Assembly (NCBI GenBank): GCA_009982845.1 | Contig: JAADKB010000001.1 | Span: 310,001 to 374,000, forward strand | Direction of reading: 5' to 3' | Length of the DNA: 64,000 nt | From: Delphinella strobiligena | Taxonomy: Eukaryota; Ascomycota; Dothideomycetes; Dothideales; Dothioraceae | Shown here: positions 24,514-36,500 of the stretch, one piece after another | Layout: every line of letters starts with the position of its first letter | How positions within the stretch are numbered: the stretch's first letter is position 1 | Program-made: the position numbers and the translations under genes | The notes under the pieces: generated by a model | What the model was told of the DNA's origin: nothing | Database searches by the model: none | What the model saw: only the letters and a program-made list of their open reading frames with translations

Positions 24514-25634
24514 AGTGAGGATTGCTGCTCAGTAGAAAATTGTGGTGTTTGAGTGAGGAGATAAGGAGGCAGTGTGAATGTGGATTTTCAGGATGGTCAA
24601 GGAGAGGAGGAAACTGTCTGACTGGAAGCACACTTATATAGCCTTCTCTTGTCTCCTCATCTATGTCTCTCCACCCCTCCATCAGCAATCCTCCATCCGC
24701 CCTAGCTCATCAGAGCACCTATCCGCGACTAGGAAGACATGGTTCATGGGCGCTACATACCTCTACGGCATATACTAATGCATGTTGTCTTCGCTGACCC
24801 GCTCCCTCCCTTGCCTGGATGTGCCGGGAGCAGGGAGCAGCCCCGTATACAAGAGGGGTAAGAGCATCTTGGCCAATTGAATTTTCTTTGCAAGCGGTAT
24901 ATTCGGGCAGCAGGATGGTACGGTGTTTCAACGGCAGAGATGGATGAGGAGACACAATGATGGTCAGGCATCCATACAGAAAGTGTAATCTCGAAAGTCT
25001 GCGGAGCTTGTGGAACGTGCGGATTCACCGACCGGAGTCGTCTGAGAGTGCTTGTTTCTGTGTTTTATCGTGTATCATTTCACTATACTCAACAATGATT
25101 GTCTAGAATTTCTTCGGATATTGCTCATGAAAAGTGATTATTTGGAGTGTTTTCGTTATGCAAGGAGTAGCTTGAATGAGATGACGTTCAGTAAAAACTT
25201 GGATGGGCGTCAATGCCATGGCTTTCGCGATTGGTCAGTTATCGGGCAGCCAAATCTGCAAGCCCGCATCCATCCTTCGATGCCTGACTTTTATGTCATT
25301 ATGCTCGAATTTTTGAGCACGATATGGTACAGCCGTTTATGCGAGCCCGTAGAGGCGAAAGCACTGGTTCCATTTAATTGAGATGTGAGCATTGAGTAGA
25401 CGATATCTCGACCGTCCGAAGTATGAACGCGAAAGAAAGATATAACGATGATCAATCGCTTCCTTCTTCTGAAATGTCTCGAAAGTTTCCTCTTTTTCAT
25501 CCAACTCCCTGCGCTCCTTGTCGTTAAGAACATAGCGTCTATACGCGACATTCACAATGTTCGTACAGTCAATCCATGACGGTCTCGTGCTTCCGGCTCG
25601 GACACATGCCTCGGAAAATTGGTATCAGTGTCAA
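24514..25634. other. Intergenic, includes an old dispersed repeat copy
   Basis: No gene is seen. A repeat copy lies at about 25218-25345, related to sequence at 27240-27335 and 27590-27660 (see the repeat entries). This marks the left border of the topoisomerase relic. Confidence 0.5.
25218..25345 (+). repeat. Dispersed repeat, copy A
   Basis: This segment shares its first 70 or so bases with copy C at 27590 (for example ggctttcgc, ttggtcag, atcgggc and gccaaatctgcaagcc in the same order). Its second part matches copy B at 27240 (catccttcga, gcctgactt, ttatgcctgaa-like, then acagtacagc-like). All copies are in direct orientation and have diverged by substitutions and small gaps. Confidence 0.7.
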
Positions 25635-27150
25635 TCAGAACAACCAAAACGGTCTCTGTTCTTCGACCAAGTCTCGGTAGAGCTGTTCTTTCCATGCAGC
25701 GACAAAGTCTTCAAGATCTGCTTCCCATAGATCTTTTCGGGAGATCTCTTGCTGAGCTCAGCGATTTCGAATTGCTTTTCGACAATCAGCTTTCGTAGTT
25801 GCTCCGCATGCTCTTGCGTCAAACACCAGACTATCATTCCGAGCAGGTACTCACAACTGCTAGCTCCGTCTTGCATGTTCTCGTCGTGTTTGTCCGCCCC
25901 ACTTGGTTCCAATTTGCGCTTCTTCGTAGCCTTGACGCTGGCAGGAATACATTTGAAGTTGAGCCTCTGTAGCTCAGCGACAAGCTCAGCCTTACTTCTC
26001 ATCAAAGCGATTTCGCCCTTACTCAATATTTGGATGAATCGAAGTTGGTTGCAGATCTTGTCCAGAACATTTTGCACTTCGCCAAGCAAATATTGTTTTC
26101 TCTTCTTGTAGAAAGCGATGCGGACAAGATAAAACTCCTCCAGAATGTCGAGTTCTGTGTCATAGCTCTGGATCTGTCCTTCCATATTGAGAGCGACAAG
26201 ATTGGCACTTGATATCATTGTGCTCATCTCGAACTGCTCTACCAAGCCTTTTCCTAGTGCCCGTCTCATCGATTGATCATCTAAGCTGATAACAAGGCGG
26301 ATCTTGTCGTATCTGTCTAGATCGGCGAGACTCCTCACGGAAGATGGAAATTCTGCCTTCAGGATGTTGTCGAGAGTATCCTTAAAGTCCTCGGTCCACA
26401 CACGGACAGGCTGATCAGTAATCTCAACCTCGTTCGTCCCCTTCTGATTAATTTGCCGATACATCTATAATGACTTCCTGTCCGTCCAATGCTTTGCATT
26501 TCACCCTTCCAGCCACGATACCATGGCTTCATACGGACCATGTCGGACTTAGAGCTGCCACGCATTCTACGCCTGAGGTTTGCGATAATATCCTCCGGGT
26601 TGTACTTGGGGATGGAACGCTTCCAGCCTACGTGAAAATCGTCGGCACCATTGACCAGGATTGTTGGTACGAGTGGCATGTACAGCTCGGGCTCGATCGT
26701 TTTGCCGTTGACGGTGTTATAGGTCAAAAGAGCTTCGTCAACAGTATGAAAGATGCGACGGGCCCATGGAGAAAGCTTGGTGTTGAGCAAATGAGCTTCG
26801 GCGGCATCTCTGCCACCTTGTAATCGAGACCCAGAATTTCCAATGGGCTCAAGGTAATTTATGTTATTTGAGCCAACAAAATCTTGGGCTAGCCCAATGA
26901 TGGTCTCGTGCAGTGTGTCGCCTGAACCATTGGTGTTTTAGGAAAATAAGGATAGTCCGTAAGAACAGACACCACATTTGCTAATTCGGAAACTGTGGGT
27001 TCTTTCTTCAAGTTCTTCTTGAACGCTGTGTGCAAGACTTTTCGTTGTACTAATGTCAAGCCGTCTACTACTGACGGGATGAAGTCGGTGTTGTCGGCCA
27101 TTGGAAAGGTGGATGTTTGTACGTTAAGGTACGCTGCTATATGCTGCACG
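25635..27150 (-). pseudogene. DNA topoisomerase II relic (C-terminal cleavage core only)
   Basis: Four minus-strand frames read in order as the breakage-reunion and C-terminal part of eukaryotic topoisomerase II. They run ADNTDFIPSVVDGL.. / QRKVLHTAFKKNLKKE, then GDTLHETIIGLAQDFVGSNN, DEALLTYNTVNGKTIEPELY, VNGADDFHVGW, QPVRVWTEDFKDTL and ILEEFYLVRIAFYKKRKQYL. The end is YLLGMIVWCLTQEH and DLWEADLEDFVAAW, with a stop at 25635. Single-base frame changes lie near 26936, 26450 and 25738. The N-terminal ATPase and TOPRIM regions are absent. In the active-site block, where topo II has Arg-Tyr before IFT(K/R)L, this copy reads AHLLNTKL, so both catalytic residues are gone. It therefore cannot cleave DNA. 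It looks like a decayed partial duplicate of the nuclear TOP2 gene. Confidence 0.88.
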
Positions 27151-27239
27151 TTCGGTATCAGTGGAAGCTATATCCAAGCTTTATGTATCATTAAGGTATG
27201 CATAGTTCGGAGGTTACCGTCGCAGGAGTCACGCCTCAA

Positions 27240-27335
27240 CCTCATGCAACCCCGCTTCCATCCTTCGAAGCCTGACTTCATGTCTTTATGCCTGAATCTT
27301 CGAGCTAGCGAGATACAGTACAGCTCTTCACGCAA
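27240..27335 (+). repeat. Dispersed repeat, copy B
   Basis: This matches the second half of copy A at 25257-25345 over about 90 bases: tgcaa-ccccgc, catccttcga, gcctgacttcatgtc, ttatgcctgaat, gagatacagtacagc. It lies just to the right of the topoisomerase relic. Confidence 0.65.
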
Positions 27336-27589
27336 GCAGATGGAAGAAGAGGAGTTACAGTTTTTCGTCAAGGTTGGGTACTCAAGCGAGCTCTATTGAC
27401 TTCCTTAATCAATGAACGAGCACGCGTTATTGCTCCAACAGCGAAAGCGACCTTGATCCACCACCAATGCTATACTAATGATAGTGATCACTGCTATCGC
27501 GGTGAGTCCGCACAAATAGGTCGTTCGCGTGGCAGAAGCAGTGACCCAAATGAAGTGGCATCTAGCCAAACACGGAGACGTTGATACCG

Positions 27590-27665
27590 CCCGCGGCTTT
27601 CGCCGTTGGTCAGCAATCGGGCTGCCAAATCTGCAAGCCTAGCACATGCATCCTTCGATCCCTTA
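27590..27665 (+). repeat. Dispersed repeat, copy C
   Basis: This matches the first half of copy A closely: ggctttcgc, ttggtcag, atcgggc, gccaaatctgcaagcc, catccttcgat. It is in the same orientation as copies A and B. Confidence 0.7.
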
Positions 27666-28077
27666 AGTCGGCGAGACGCGAGGAGAGTTTATCGATTATG
27701 GTCGACGTCGTGTATTGTTATACCTCCCGCAGCATAATAACAAGATAAGGCAATTTGACACAGTAACTGATTTTCGACGTAGCCACATACTAACATGCTG
27801 ACCGGGCTGGCAAATCAACAGTTCAATCTGGAGTATATTTGACGGAATATCTCTATATACTCGAGCCTTTTTGCCGAGTGTGTAAGCGGGAAGTATTAAG
27901 GTATCATCCTAATCCCATGCAGGCTGACTGTTACAGTCACACGAGGTGCATGACGGGGCGCTCTGCACGGCTCTGCCTCACTCTCTGCTTTATCTCTCCT
28001 CGCCCCTTCCTGTTACCATTGCTACAACCATTCAGGCTTCCCTACGTATCTTGACACATCGCAAGCGATGTTCAGTC

Positions 28078-31000
28078 ATGGACCAGATCATCGAGATCGT
28101 AGTAACAATTTCTCTAGCGGTGGCGCTTGCAATCACATACACTGTCTTGACACATACCTGGACAAAAAGGCCAATACCAAGCAAGGAATCAACACCAGGC
28201 AAAACTCTCGCCTGCAGGATCTCCAATATTCCAGCCAGTGTCTTGAAGGAAGAGTTCGAAGTAGCATTGAGATTCTCCGAGGATAAACTACGTGATTGCG
28301 AAACTGCTTCTTCGTCGGCGGCGTTGATATAATGGTCGTACGCAAGATCTGGCCACTCCCTGCAGTTTTGCATCGCAACAGCTACCTTCAGCGCATCTCC
28401 GGCACCAGACGTACTGGAGGCGGACATCAAGCATCAGTTGCATCTTGAGTCGACTGATCTGAGGGTTGGCCTGAACTTCTTCGGACTTACACCTCTCGCC
28501 GACCCTGAAGATGCGACGATCGAGTTAGTCTCCCCCCTCTCCCCCCCCTCCTTCGTGTTGCTCTCCTTGGCTCTGTTGTCATGACAACATGTATCCTCAG
28601 TATCATTGCTGTAACCGGACTCGCAGGTCACGCGTTTGGATCATGGAAGTTACGAAACGAGCCGCACATGTGGCTTCGTGACTTCTTACCACTGTCAGTT
28701 CCTGGCGCGCGAATCTTTGTCTATGGTTATGACACAAAACTACCAGGGAGTGAGTCTACTGCCTCGATTCTAGATCTATCAAAGAGATTCCTTGAGTCTT
28801 TGAAGACCGTAAGGGGTACGCACGAAGTAAGTCAATGCTGTATCATACTCTGACCAACCAGACTTACCTATCTGATAGAGGCATCGCCCACTTCTGTTTA
28901 TCGGACATAGCCTTGGTGGCTTAGTCGTGAAACAAGTGAGTGTCGAACCCCATCCGTCTCTTGTTAAATGCGACTCTATTCTAAGCCGCCTCTGTCTCGA
29001 AGTTTGTGCGACTTCGTCTGTGCTATGGACCTGACATGAATTGGTCTGACGCGTGCGGTAGGCTCTTGTCAGTGCCTCTCGGGGTGATACAGATGACAAG
29101 GACATCTTCATGTCGTGCTACGCACTAATGTTTTTTGGTGTCCCTAACAGAGGCCTCGAAGTTGCCGGCTTGAGATCAATGGTTCTAGGTCAGCCGAACG
29201 AGGATCTTGTTAGAGATCTAAGGATAGAATCCAGCTTCCTGAAGCTATTGCACCTAAATTTCTGCGACATTTTCCATGATGACTCTCCGGTTGTAAGCTA
29301 TTTCGAGACCAAGCAGACGCGGACTGTCGAGGTAAATGTGCTCCCCAATCCATGCTCGCAGATCGGCCATTAATGTTATTCCCACAGTGGTCTCCTAAGA
29401 TCAGCGCGTGGGAAAGGTCTGGACCAAGAGTCTTGATGGTCCCACAATCCTCTGCAATTCATGCTACTACAAAAGAAAAGTCGCATGATCAGCTGCCGAT
29501 AGACGCCGATCATTCAGATATTGTCAAGTTCCACTCCTCACAACCGGAGTACAACATCGTCGTTTCGAGAATCGAGAAATTGGTTGGACAGGCACGAACG
29601 GTAATTGCAAGACGCGTTGTCCACCACGAAATGCGTAAGATCTCCCAGGAATTCCTTTTACATGAGCTGAATAATGTTTCAAGACATGTCCCAAGCTGAG
29701 AAGCAGTTCTTGGACTCTCTAAACGCTCCATATTACGTCAAACTCCGGAAGGAAAGGGTCGAGGAGCCGGCGACAGGCACATTACAATGGGTTCTACTCC
29801 ATGAGCTTGTGGAAAGTTGGCTTTCAAAGCCTCACAGCTCTTTTCTTTGGATTCGAGGTACACCCGGGCAAGGCAAATCTGTTCTTTCGAAGTTCCTCAT
29901 CAACTACTTGGAAAATACACTAAGCGACTCCCGCCAACTCAGTTGCGTCTTATACTTCTTCTTCTACGATCAGGACGACCACTTCACAAGTATGGGATCA
30001 TTACTTCGGTCTTTCATCAAGCAACTCTTGGCATTTGCGCAAGTCAGGCAGCATATCGCGGATCTGATCGGTCGTGGCCTGTCTGAAAAAGTAGACGACG
30101 ACTTGTGGGGGGTTCTGTATGACGTTTTCCGAGCTACTAACTTTGGAATAGTTTACTGCATCGTTGATGCGCTAGATGAGTGCAACAACGATGAGCACCG
30201 AAAGACGTTCCTGCAACGACTGAAGCGATTCTCTACACCTTCGGAGATGGATGGGAGCTGTTCCTTGTTGAAACTCATCGTCACAAGTCGACCGACAGTG
30301 GACGTTAGCAGGTATCTGCGAGACATCCCATGTCTGGAATTGACGGCCAAGGAAGAAGATCTTAAAATAATGATTGGGACCAAGATATCAGCTTTGAGAG
30401 ACTTTGACGACGAACTTCGGACAGACATGACCACCATGCTGCTCGGTGGCGCTGGACGTACATGTTTGTGGATTGCCATAGTCCTCAAAAAGCTGGAAGA
30501 ACTGACCTGGCCAAACCGTGCCAAGGTCCAAAAGATCATCAAAGACACCCCAAGAGATCTTGACAAGCTGTATCGTAGCATTGTTGATCGAATCATGAAG
30601 GGCCCGGAAGACGAACAGAAACTCCTTGTCTGGGTCGTCTATTCCCAACGACCACTCAGTCTGAAGGAGCTCGAGGCTGCTCTTGCAACGCAAAGGGATT
30701 CCACCACTGAAGACTCCACAGAGCCCTATAGGACGAAGCTGGGAAGAGAAGAAGCTCTGAGAAGTACTATTGGAGTCATCTTGGAAATCACCAGTGATGA
30801 CAAGGTTGTTCTATTTCATCAAAGCGCCAAAGACTTCCTACTCAAAACAGGGCGACTGGCTGAAGCCAAGTTTCTCAACACGCTGCTCCCTGAAGCTTAC
30901 CTAGCCGAAATTTGTCATGGCACTCCTGTCCTGCGATGTAAGAGTCGACCTAACGGAAAGCGTGGTTGCGAACATGGTTGTGTATTTTCAGCACGAGGTG

Positions 31001-31878
31001 ATAGTGACGCTCTTGAACCATGCCACAAGCAAGGCCAAGATCACTGAGAGTGTCCTTAAAAGCATTTTCAGGGCCCGCCTGGACGAGAGAACGATAAGAC
31101 TATTCCTAGAGAAGGGCGAACATGCCAGCTCAATGATCAAAACAATCATGCAGATGCTTGTGGATGCAAGCACAGATCTCGATATGTACCATGAATTCTG
31201 GGACAAGAATTTTTCGGGTATAGCGGATGGGAGTGCACTCTCCGAGGCTTCATCTCGAGGTAACGAAAATATCGTCCACATATTACTCGAACATGGCACG
31301 GACATCAAAGTTCGAAACGATGCTCTGTAGGCAGCTGCATATAGTGGCAACAACATCATTACGAAGATACTACTTGACCAGGGCATAGACTTCAGAGCAC
31401 AAGGCCGTGCTCTTCAGGTAGCGGCCTACATTGGCAATAAAGATACTGTCCAGATGCTTCTCGAACTAGGCGTGGATCCCACGCTGGAGAACAATATGGG
31501 TATGGCAGTGGGCTTCAGGCTGCTGCATACAGCCAGAAGATCGGAATAGTTCAGATGCTGCTCGACCAAGGTGCAGACGTCAACGTTCAAGGCGGACACT
31601 ATGGCAACGCTCTCCAGGCAGCTTGCGCTACACATCGTGCTAACGGGAAGACTGTCGAGATGCTGCTCGATCGCGGTGCGGATGTCAACGCTCAAGGTGG
31701 AGTTCATGGTACAGCTCTCTGCGCAGCATCTCGTACATACTCTATCGAAGCCGTTAGGATACTGCTCGACCGGGGCGCAGAGATGAACGCTCAAGATACA
31801 GAAGTTCTGTCACTAGTAGACTCCGTCAAAGCCACGCGGATGCTGCTCGAACCACGCACGCATACTAACGCTCAGTGA
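28078..31878 (+). pseudogene. NLR pseudogene: alpha/beta-hydrolase - NACHT - ankyrin
   Basis: A fungal NOD-like receptor gene with recognisable splicing but four lesions. From the ATG at 28078: an N-terminal membrane-like helix, then a lipase-like domain (DIIAVTGLAGHAFGSW, nucleophile elbow GHSLGG), then NACHT with Walker A GTPGQGKS and Walker B YCIVDALDECN, then ankyrin repeats (LLDRGADVNAQGG type). Introns are 28524-28600, 28827-28878, 28936-29061, 29332-29387 and 29635-29683, and all keep phase. Lesions are TAA at 28330-28332, a one-base frameshift near 30918, TAG at 31328-31330 (CTG-TAG where an ankyrin repeat expects Gln), and a frameshift near 31497. Such proteins sense non-self and can trigger regulated cell death in fungi. 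The domain order is clear and the decay is seen directly. Confidence 0.88.
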
Positions 31879-32533
31879 TGGCAGTGGATGGCGGAGCCGC
31901 AGTTGTGGGAACAGAATGAACAGCATAGAACAGACTGAGATGTTATAGACTCAGGATCATATAGAAGGCTCGCTTGTGATTCGTCAAAGAAAGCATGAAC
32001 TGGGATCATTCACCAGTTCACCTGCTTGCAATCATCCTCCCTCATTACTACAGTCCAGGAGCCGCCACGCCTCTTCTTCCTGGCGCGGGACTGTCAAATA
32101 TCCCACAGCACGAGTACAAATTCGGTATCAGAGTCGACGATGCACGAACATAGTATGTGATGACCAAGAAACAAGACAATCAGCGCCTTTTCCGCTCCCT
32201 TGTCAGCCAAGACCACACCTCCTTGTATCGACCGCTGTACCACACGATTTACGACTGGGGACGGAAATCTCAAGAAATACGCTATGCCATGTTGCTGACA
32301 CACTCGCGATGAGATAAGCATCTCTGAAACCGAATGCCCGGTGTCTCTATCTCGGTCCGGACACTTTCATCGAGGGGAATCAATTTTGGTTCGAATGATG
32401 GAACAATACATATCTCCTTCCGATGTCAAACATGCCGAAGAACCCTATTATTTTGTTTCAAGAAGGACGTTGTACTCGCACCCACGAACACGACAAGGAC
32501 AGCTGCATAAGTAGCAGTAGCGTCAAAATCACC

Positions 32534-32575
32534 CATCCCTCAAAGACCATCCCTCAAAGACCATCCCTCAAAGAC
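32534..32575 (+). repeat. 14-bp tandem repeat, three copies
   Basis: The unit catccctcaaagac occurs three times without mismatch at 32534-32547, 32548-32561 and 32562-32575. Confidence 0.85.
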
Positions 32576-32692
32576 CAACCCAAAAGCCAACGCAAACAAC
32601 ACAACCACGGAAACGATAACAAGACTTTTCGTCCTGGAAGAATCGATGGCCACACGCAATTGGCACAGCAAACCAGATGAACCTCAGCCTTA

Positions 32693-32886
32693 AGCCACGA
32701 GATGAACAGCCACGAGATGAACAGGCGGTACGACCGGATCAAGCTCGACTGGCAGGCAGGGAAGCCTGAGGAGGGTAGGGGGCTGATACCCACCGCCATG
32801 GCGGGGACATCGCCATTCCATCCAGCTCTGTTCCAAGGCTCTGCATAATTGCATGGCGAATCGTATTTCCATGGCGAATCATATTC
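32693..32886 (+). repeat. Two further short tandem duplications
   Basis: agccacgagatgaac is duplicated at about 32694-32724. An 18-bp unit, catggcgaatc followed by rtatttc, is duplicated at about 32851-32886. Together with the 14-bp triplication they show repeated local slippage within 350 bp. Confidence 0.7.
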
Positions 32887-33549
32887 CTCTGAGAACGAAT
32901 GGGAAAGACATGAAAATACAACGAAAAGCACAATCGTCCAAAGGAAGAGAGTCGTAACAAAAGACAAGTAGGACAGAAAAAAGACAAAAAGGACAGAAAA
33001 AGAAGAAACCAGGCAAAAGGAAGGAAAAAAGGAAAAAAAGGAAAGAAACAGGCAAAGAAATCCCCGAAAAAAAAGGCTGGAATTCCCGAAAGAAAGAAAA
33101 AACCAGCAAAGGTGGCTGCTGAGACAGACTTGCTGTGCTTATTGTAAGCTGGGACAGTGAAATGCATGGTTGACTTACAAGTGACAGAGACAATGAAATC
33201 TGAATGATTATCCATTTTACAAATAGAGAAAAGGACGAAGACGAAGGGGGTGACAACGAGTGAAAGGAAGTTCGAGATGGGTATAAGTGAGGCGCAGGTT
33301 CGTCTACATCGGTATTGTAGCGTCTACACCTCGCTCAATCACTTTAGGCGATTGAGCAACACGTACGGCAGATGGGTCGCGTGGGATGCAGGGAGTGGAA
33401 TGGACAAAGGTGCAAGTAATGAGATAATACATATTCAGCACAAACGAGTGATAGCTAAAGCCCAAACGACAACACCTTTGGACGCCAGACAGAGTGCGGT
33501 AAAAAAGGCTAATTCTTCAATTCTTTCATCCAATCTTGTCTTCTAAAAT

Positions 33550-36500
33550 TTACTCGTCATCGCTGCTCTCGTCTTCGCTTTGCGAGCTCTCGTCTCCGAC
33601 CATTTCCTTCACGCCCATTACGCCCTCGTTCTCGACGACGGCCTCCCGGAGGGGCATCATGACGTCGAAGCCGCCGGTACCGATGCGTCCGACCTTGCCG
33701 ACGACGATGCGGCCACTGGGACCCTTGAGATCGTCGTAGTCCTCTTCCAATACTGCATCCCTGAGGAAACCGACGGTGGTCTCAAAGGACATTTTCATAA
33801 AGGGAGAGACGTTGTTCTTGATACCCATACGAGAGAAGGCTTGGTAACCGCCTCCTCTGGTCATGTAGTCGGCGATGAGGTTCAGGTGACGGAGATCGAC
33901 ACTGATACCGTGACCGGCGAACACACCGCTGACTTCGCGGACGATGGAAGAGCGACAGGCTTCTACACCGTATAGCCTTAGCATGGCGGCAATGTCGTTG
34001 GTGAAGAAGCGACGGGGATCGAGGACGTCCTGGTAGTTCCACATGGCGCGGAGGTTCTCCCCCTCGGTGATGATGACCGGGACGTCTTCTTCCTTGCCGG
34101 TGATGGCGTTGGGGTACTTGTCGGTGGTCAATGTGCACGAGCCAAGGTTGGGGATCGATTGAATCAGAGATGTGTGGAGGCAGTTCTCGACCAAATGCAG
34201 CATGAGCAGCTTGGCGGTTGAGGCATCGTATTCAAGGGTGAATGAGCAGGTGCTGCCTGTGGCATCGTTGAAGCTAAAGACAGACACGTCGGAAGTAGCC
34301 TTGTTGCTCTTGATCCTTTCCTCACGCGCTTCTGCAGTAGCCTTGACGCGAGCCTTCTTCTCGCTGGGAGTCTCGGAATCACTGGCGTCGCTGTCCGAGT
34401 CTTGGGAACCGTACGTCTCGTCTTCGTTGTCGGCGTCAGCGTCGGGTGTAGTCTCACGGCGGGCACGGTTGGCAGTATCCTCTTCCTCGTCGTCAGGAGC
34501 GTCGTAGCCGCCCTGGGCCTTGTTGTTCTTGGCCTTGTCACGAGTGGCGTCGTCATCACCTTCATTGTCAGAGTCGTCGTCGCCGCCCTCTGCATCTGCT
34601 TCGCCGCGGCCGTTATCTTGCTCAATGGTTCCTGCTGACTTGCCAATCTCGGGTAGGGCATCATCAGCCTTCTTCAGGAGCTTCTGGTCACCCTTCTTCT
34701 TGAGCTCCTTGCGGATTGTAGCTTGCAGCTTGGGCAAGAACTTGGTCTCGATTGTGCGAATCACATCATCAACGGTGATGGCGTATTCAGCGGTGTACTC
34801 GTTGGCAGGGAAAAGATCCAGCTTGACGGTATACATCTTTGCTTGTTGATATGCGATACCACTGCCAAGCTTCTCGGTGACAGTCACCTTGTCGAGGACT
34901 TCGGCGAGAGAAAGCTTGCTGATACCCTTGGCGAATTGCTCACCGTGCTTTTGGGTAATCTCAGGGTTGACGTGGAGACTCATTGTCGGGGTGGCGATTT
35001 GAGCGGAAGCAGTCATGACAATTTCACGAAGACGTGGAATACCCAGCGTCACGTTCTTTGCGGCGTGACCAGCCAAATGGAAAGTGTTGAGCGTCATTTG
35101 AGTGGACGGCTCACCAACGGATTGACCAGCAACCACACCGACTGCCTCGCCCGCCTCGACGATGGATTTGAGGTAGCGGACGTCAATGAGGGCTTGGAGG
35201 TTTTTCTTGGTCAGACCGGGAAGACCTTCAATGTTCCTCTTCTTGTCCTTGATGAGCTTGTCAGGATTATCGTCGAGGTACTTCTTGCTGGCGCGCATCA
35301 ACCTCTCAGATGTGCTACCGGCGAATCTGCTAGGCGCATATACTGAGAGGGCTGGATCGCTAGCACCGAGATCACCAGTCTTGCGGAACTTCTTCTCGGC
35401 ATCTTTGTTATACTGAGTGGCCTCAGGAGACATGATCCTGCTGTACTCGTCCCGAATTCCGAGCGAGCTGAACAGTGACATGTAGTTCTCGGCGATGAAC
35501 TTGAAGTCGGACAAGTATTTAGCCTTGCCAACATCGAGACCATCCTCGCCATACAAGAACTGTATAATTGAGCCATCGGCATCACGTACAGATGTGTCGT
35601 ACTCAGCCTTGAGACCCTCCATACCCTTGATAAGACATCTCTGCAAGTAACCAGATCTCGAAGTCTTGACGGCAGTATCGATGAGACCTTCTCTTCCAGC
35701 CATAGCGTGGAAGTAGTATTCTTGCGGTCGAACACCTGTCAAGAAACGATCGACAATGTAACCACCTGCTCTGACCGAAGTTTCATAAGGCTTGAAGCAG
35801 GGAAGGGTCTTTCCGGACACCATGACGGGGACACGGCGACCTTCCAAGACCTGTTGTCCAAGATTGCAAGAGATCTGGTTGGCATTGACTTGAGAACCCT
35901 TTGCTCCAGAACCAGTCATGGCCTGCATTTGGTTCTTGGGGAAAGGCTTGACGAGACCGTGAGGCAGACAAGTTTTGGTGACCTTGGAGGAGATTCCACT
36001 GGCAGTGGCACCGTTCATAACGGTATCAAGACCAGCCTGCTTGGAATCTTCACGATGGACGTTCTCCAGACGTTTCTTCAGCTCGACATCGTTGGAGTCG
36101 ATCTTGTTGCCTTGCAGAGAAACGTACTTGGCGGCAATCTCCAAACCGAGAGACTGAGCTCTAGCCAGCTGTTCTCTTCGCGAGTCCTCGCCCTCCTGGG
36201 TGAAGACCAGATCTTCGACACCGCAAGAGAATGCGCGCATGTGCAACATCTTGGTGAGAAGACGACCAAGCACGGAAAGAAGTCTTCCTGCGACAGTGTG
36301 GCCATATGCCTCGTAGACGGCGTTGACAACGCCACCGCCACTGGGGCCAATCTGTGCCTTGTCAAGAATACCGCAAAGAAGTTCACCATCCTTGAAGATG
36401 ACTGCTTGCTCCTCGGAGTCCTTGCCCCAGTTGGTCTTGGATGTGGAAGACTTGGACTGGATGGTGAGACCAGGCATGCCCACAGGCGTCAAATTCCTCA

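Larger units (their letters stand above)
27150..28077. other. Intergenic with repeat copies B and C
   Basis: No intact gene is seen. It carries two diverged direct-repeat copies (see next entries) and the 5' flank of the NLR pseudogene. Composition is irregular, in keeping with old insertion remnants. Confidence 0.5.
31879..33549. other. Intergenic, rich in small duplications and a purine tract
   Basis: No gene is supported. Several local duplications occur at 32534-32886. A long A/G-rich tract follows at 32885-33110. Minus-strand frames through the tract translate to Phe/Leu-rich peptides with no ATG where one is needed, so I do not call them. Confidence 0.5.

Noticed and set aside
28078..31878. 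Extensive repeat-induced point mutation (RIP) of the accessory segment
   Set aside because: Only one stop shows the favoured C-to-T before A context. The WD40 stop does not, and several lesions are single-base indels, which RIP does not cause. Without base statistics I do not claim RIP.
32554..33215. Hydrophobic minus-strand frames (Phe/Leu-rich, apparently secreted)
   Set aside because: One opens on TTG instead of ATG, and the composition follows the purine tract and the small duplications. No family resemblance.
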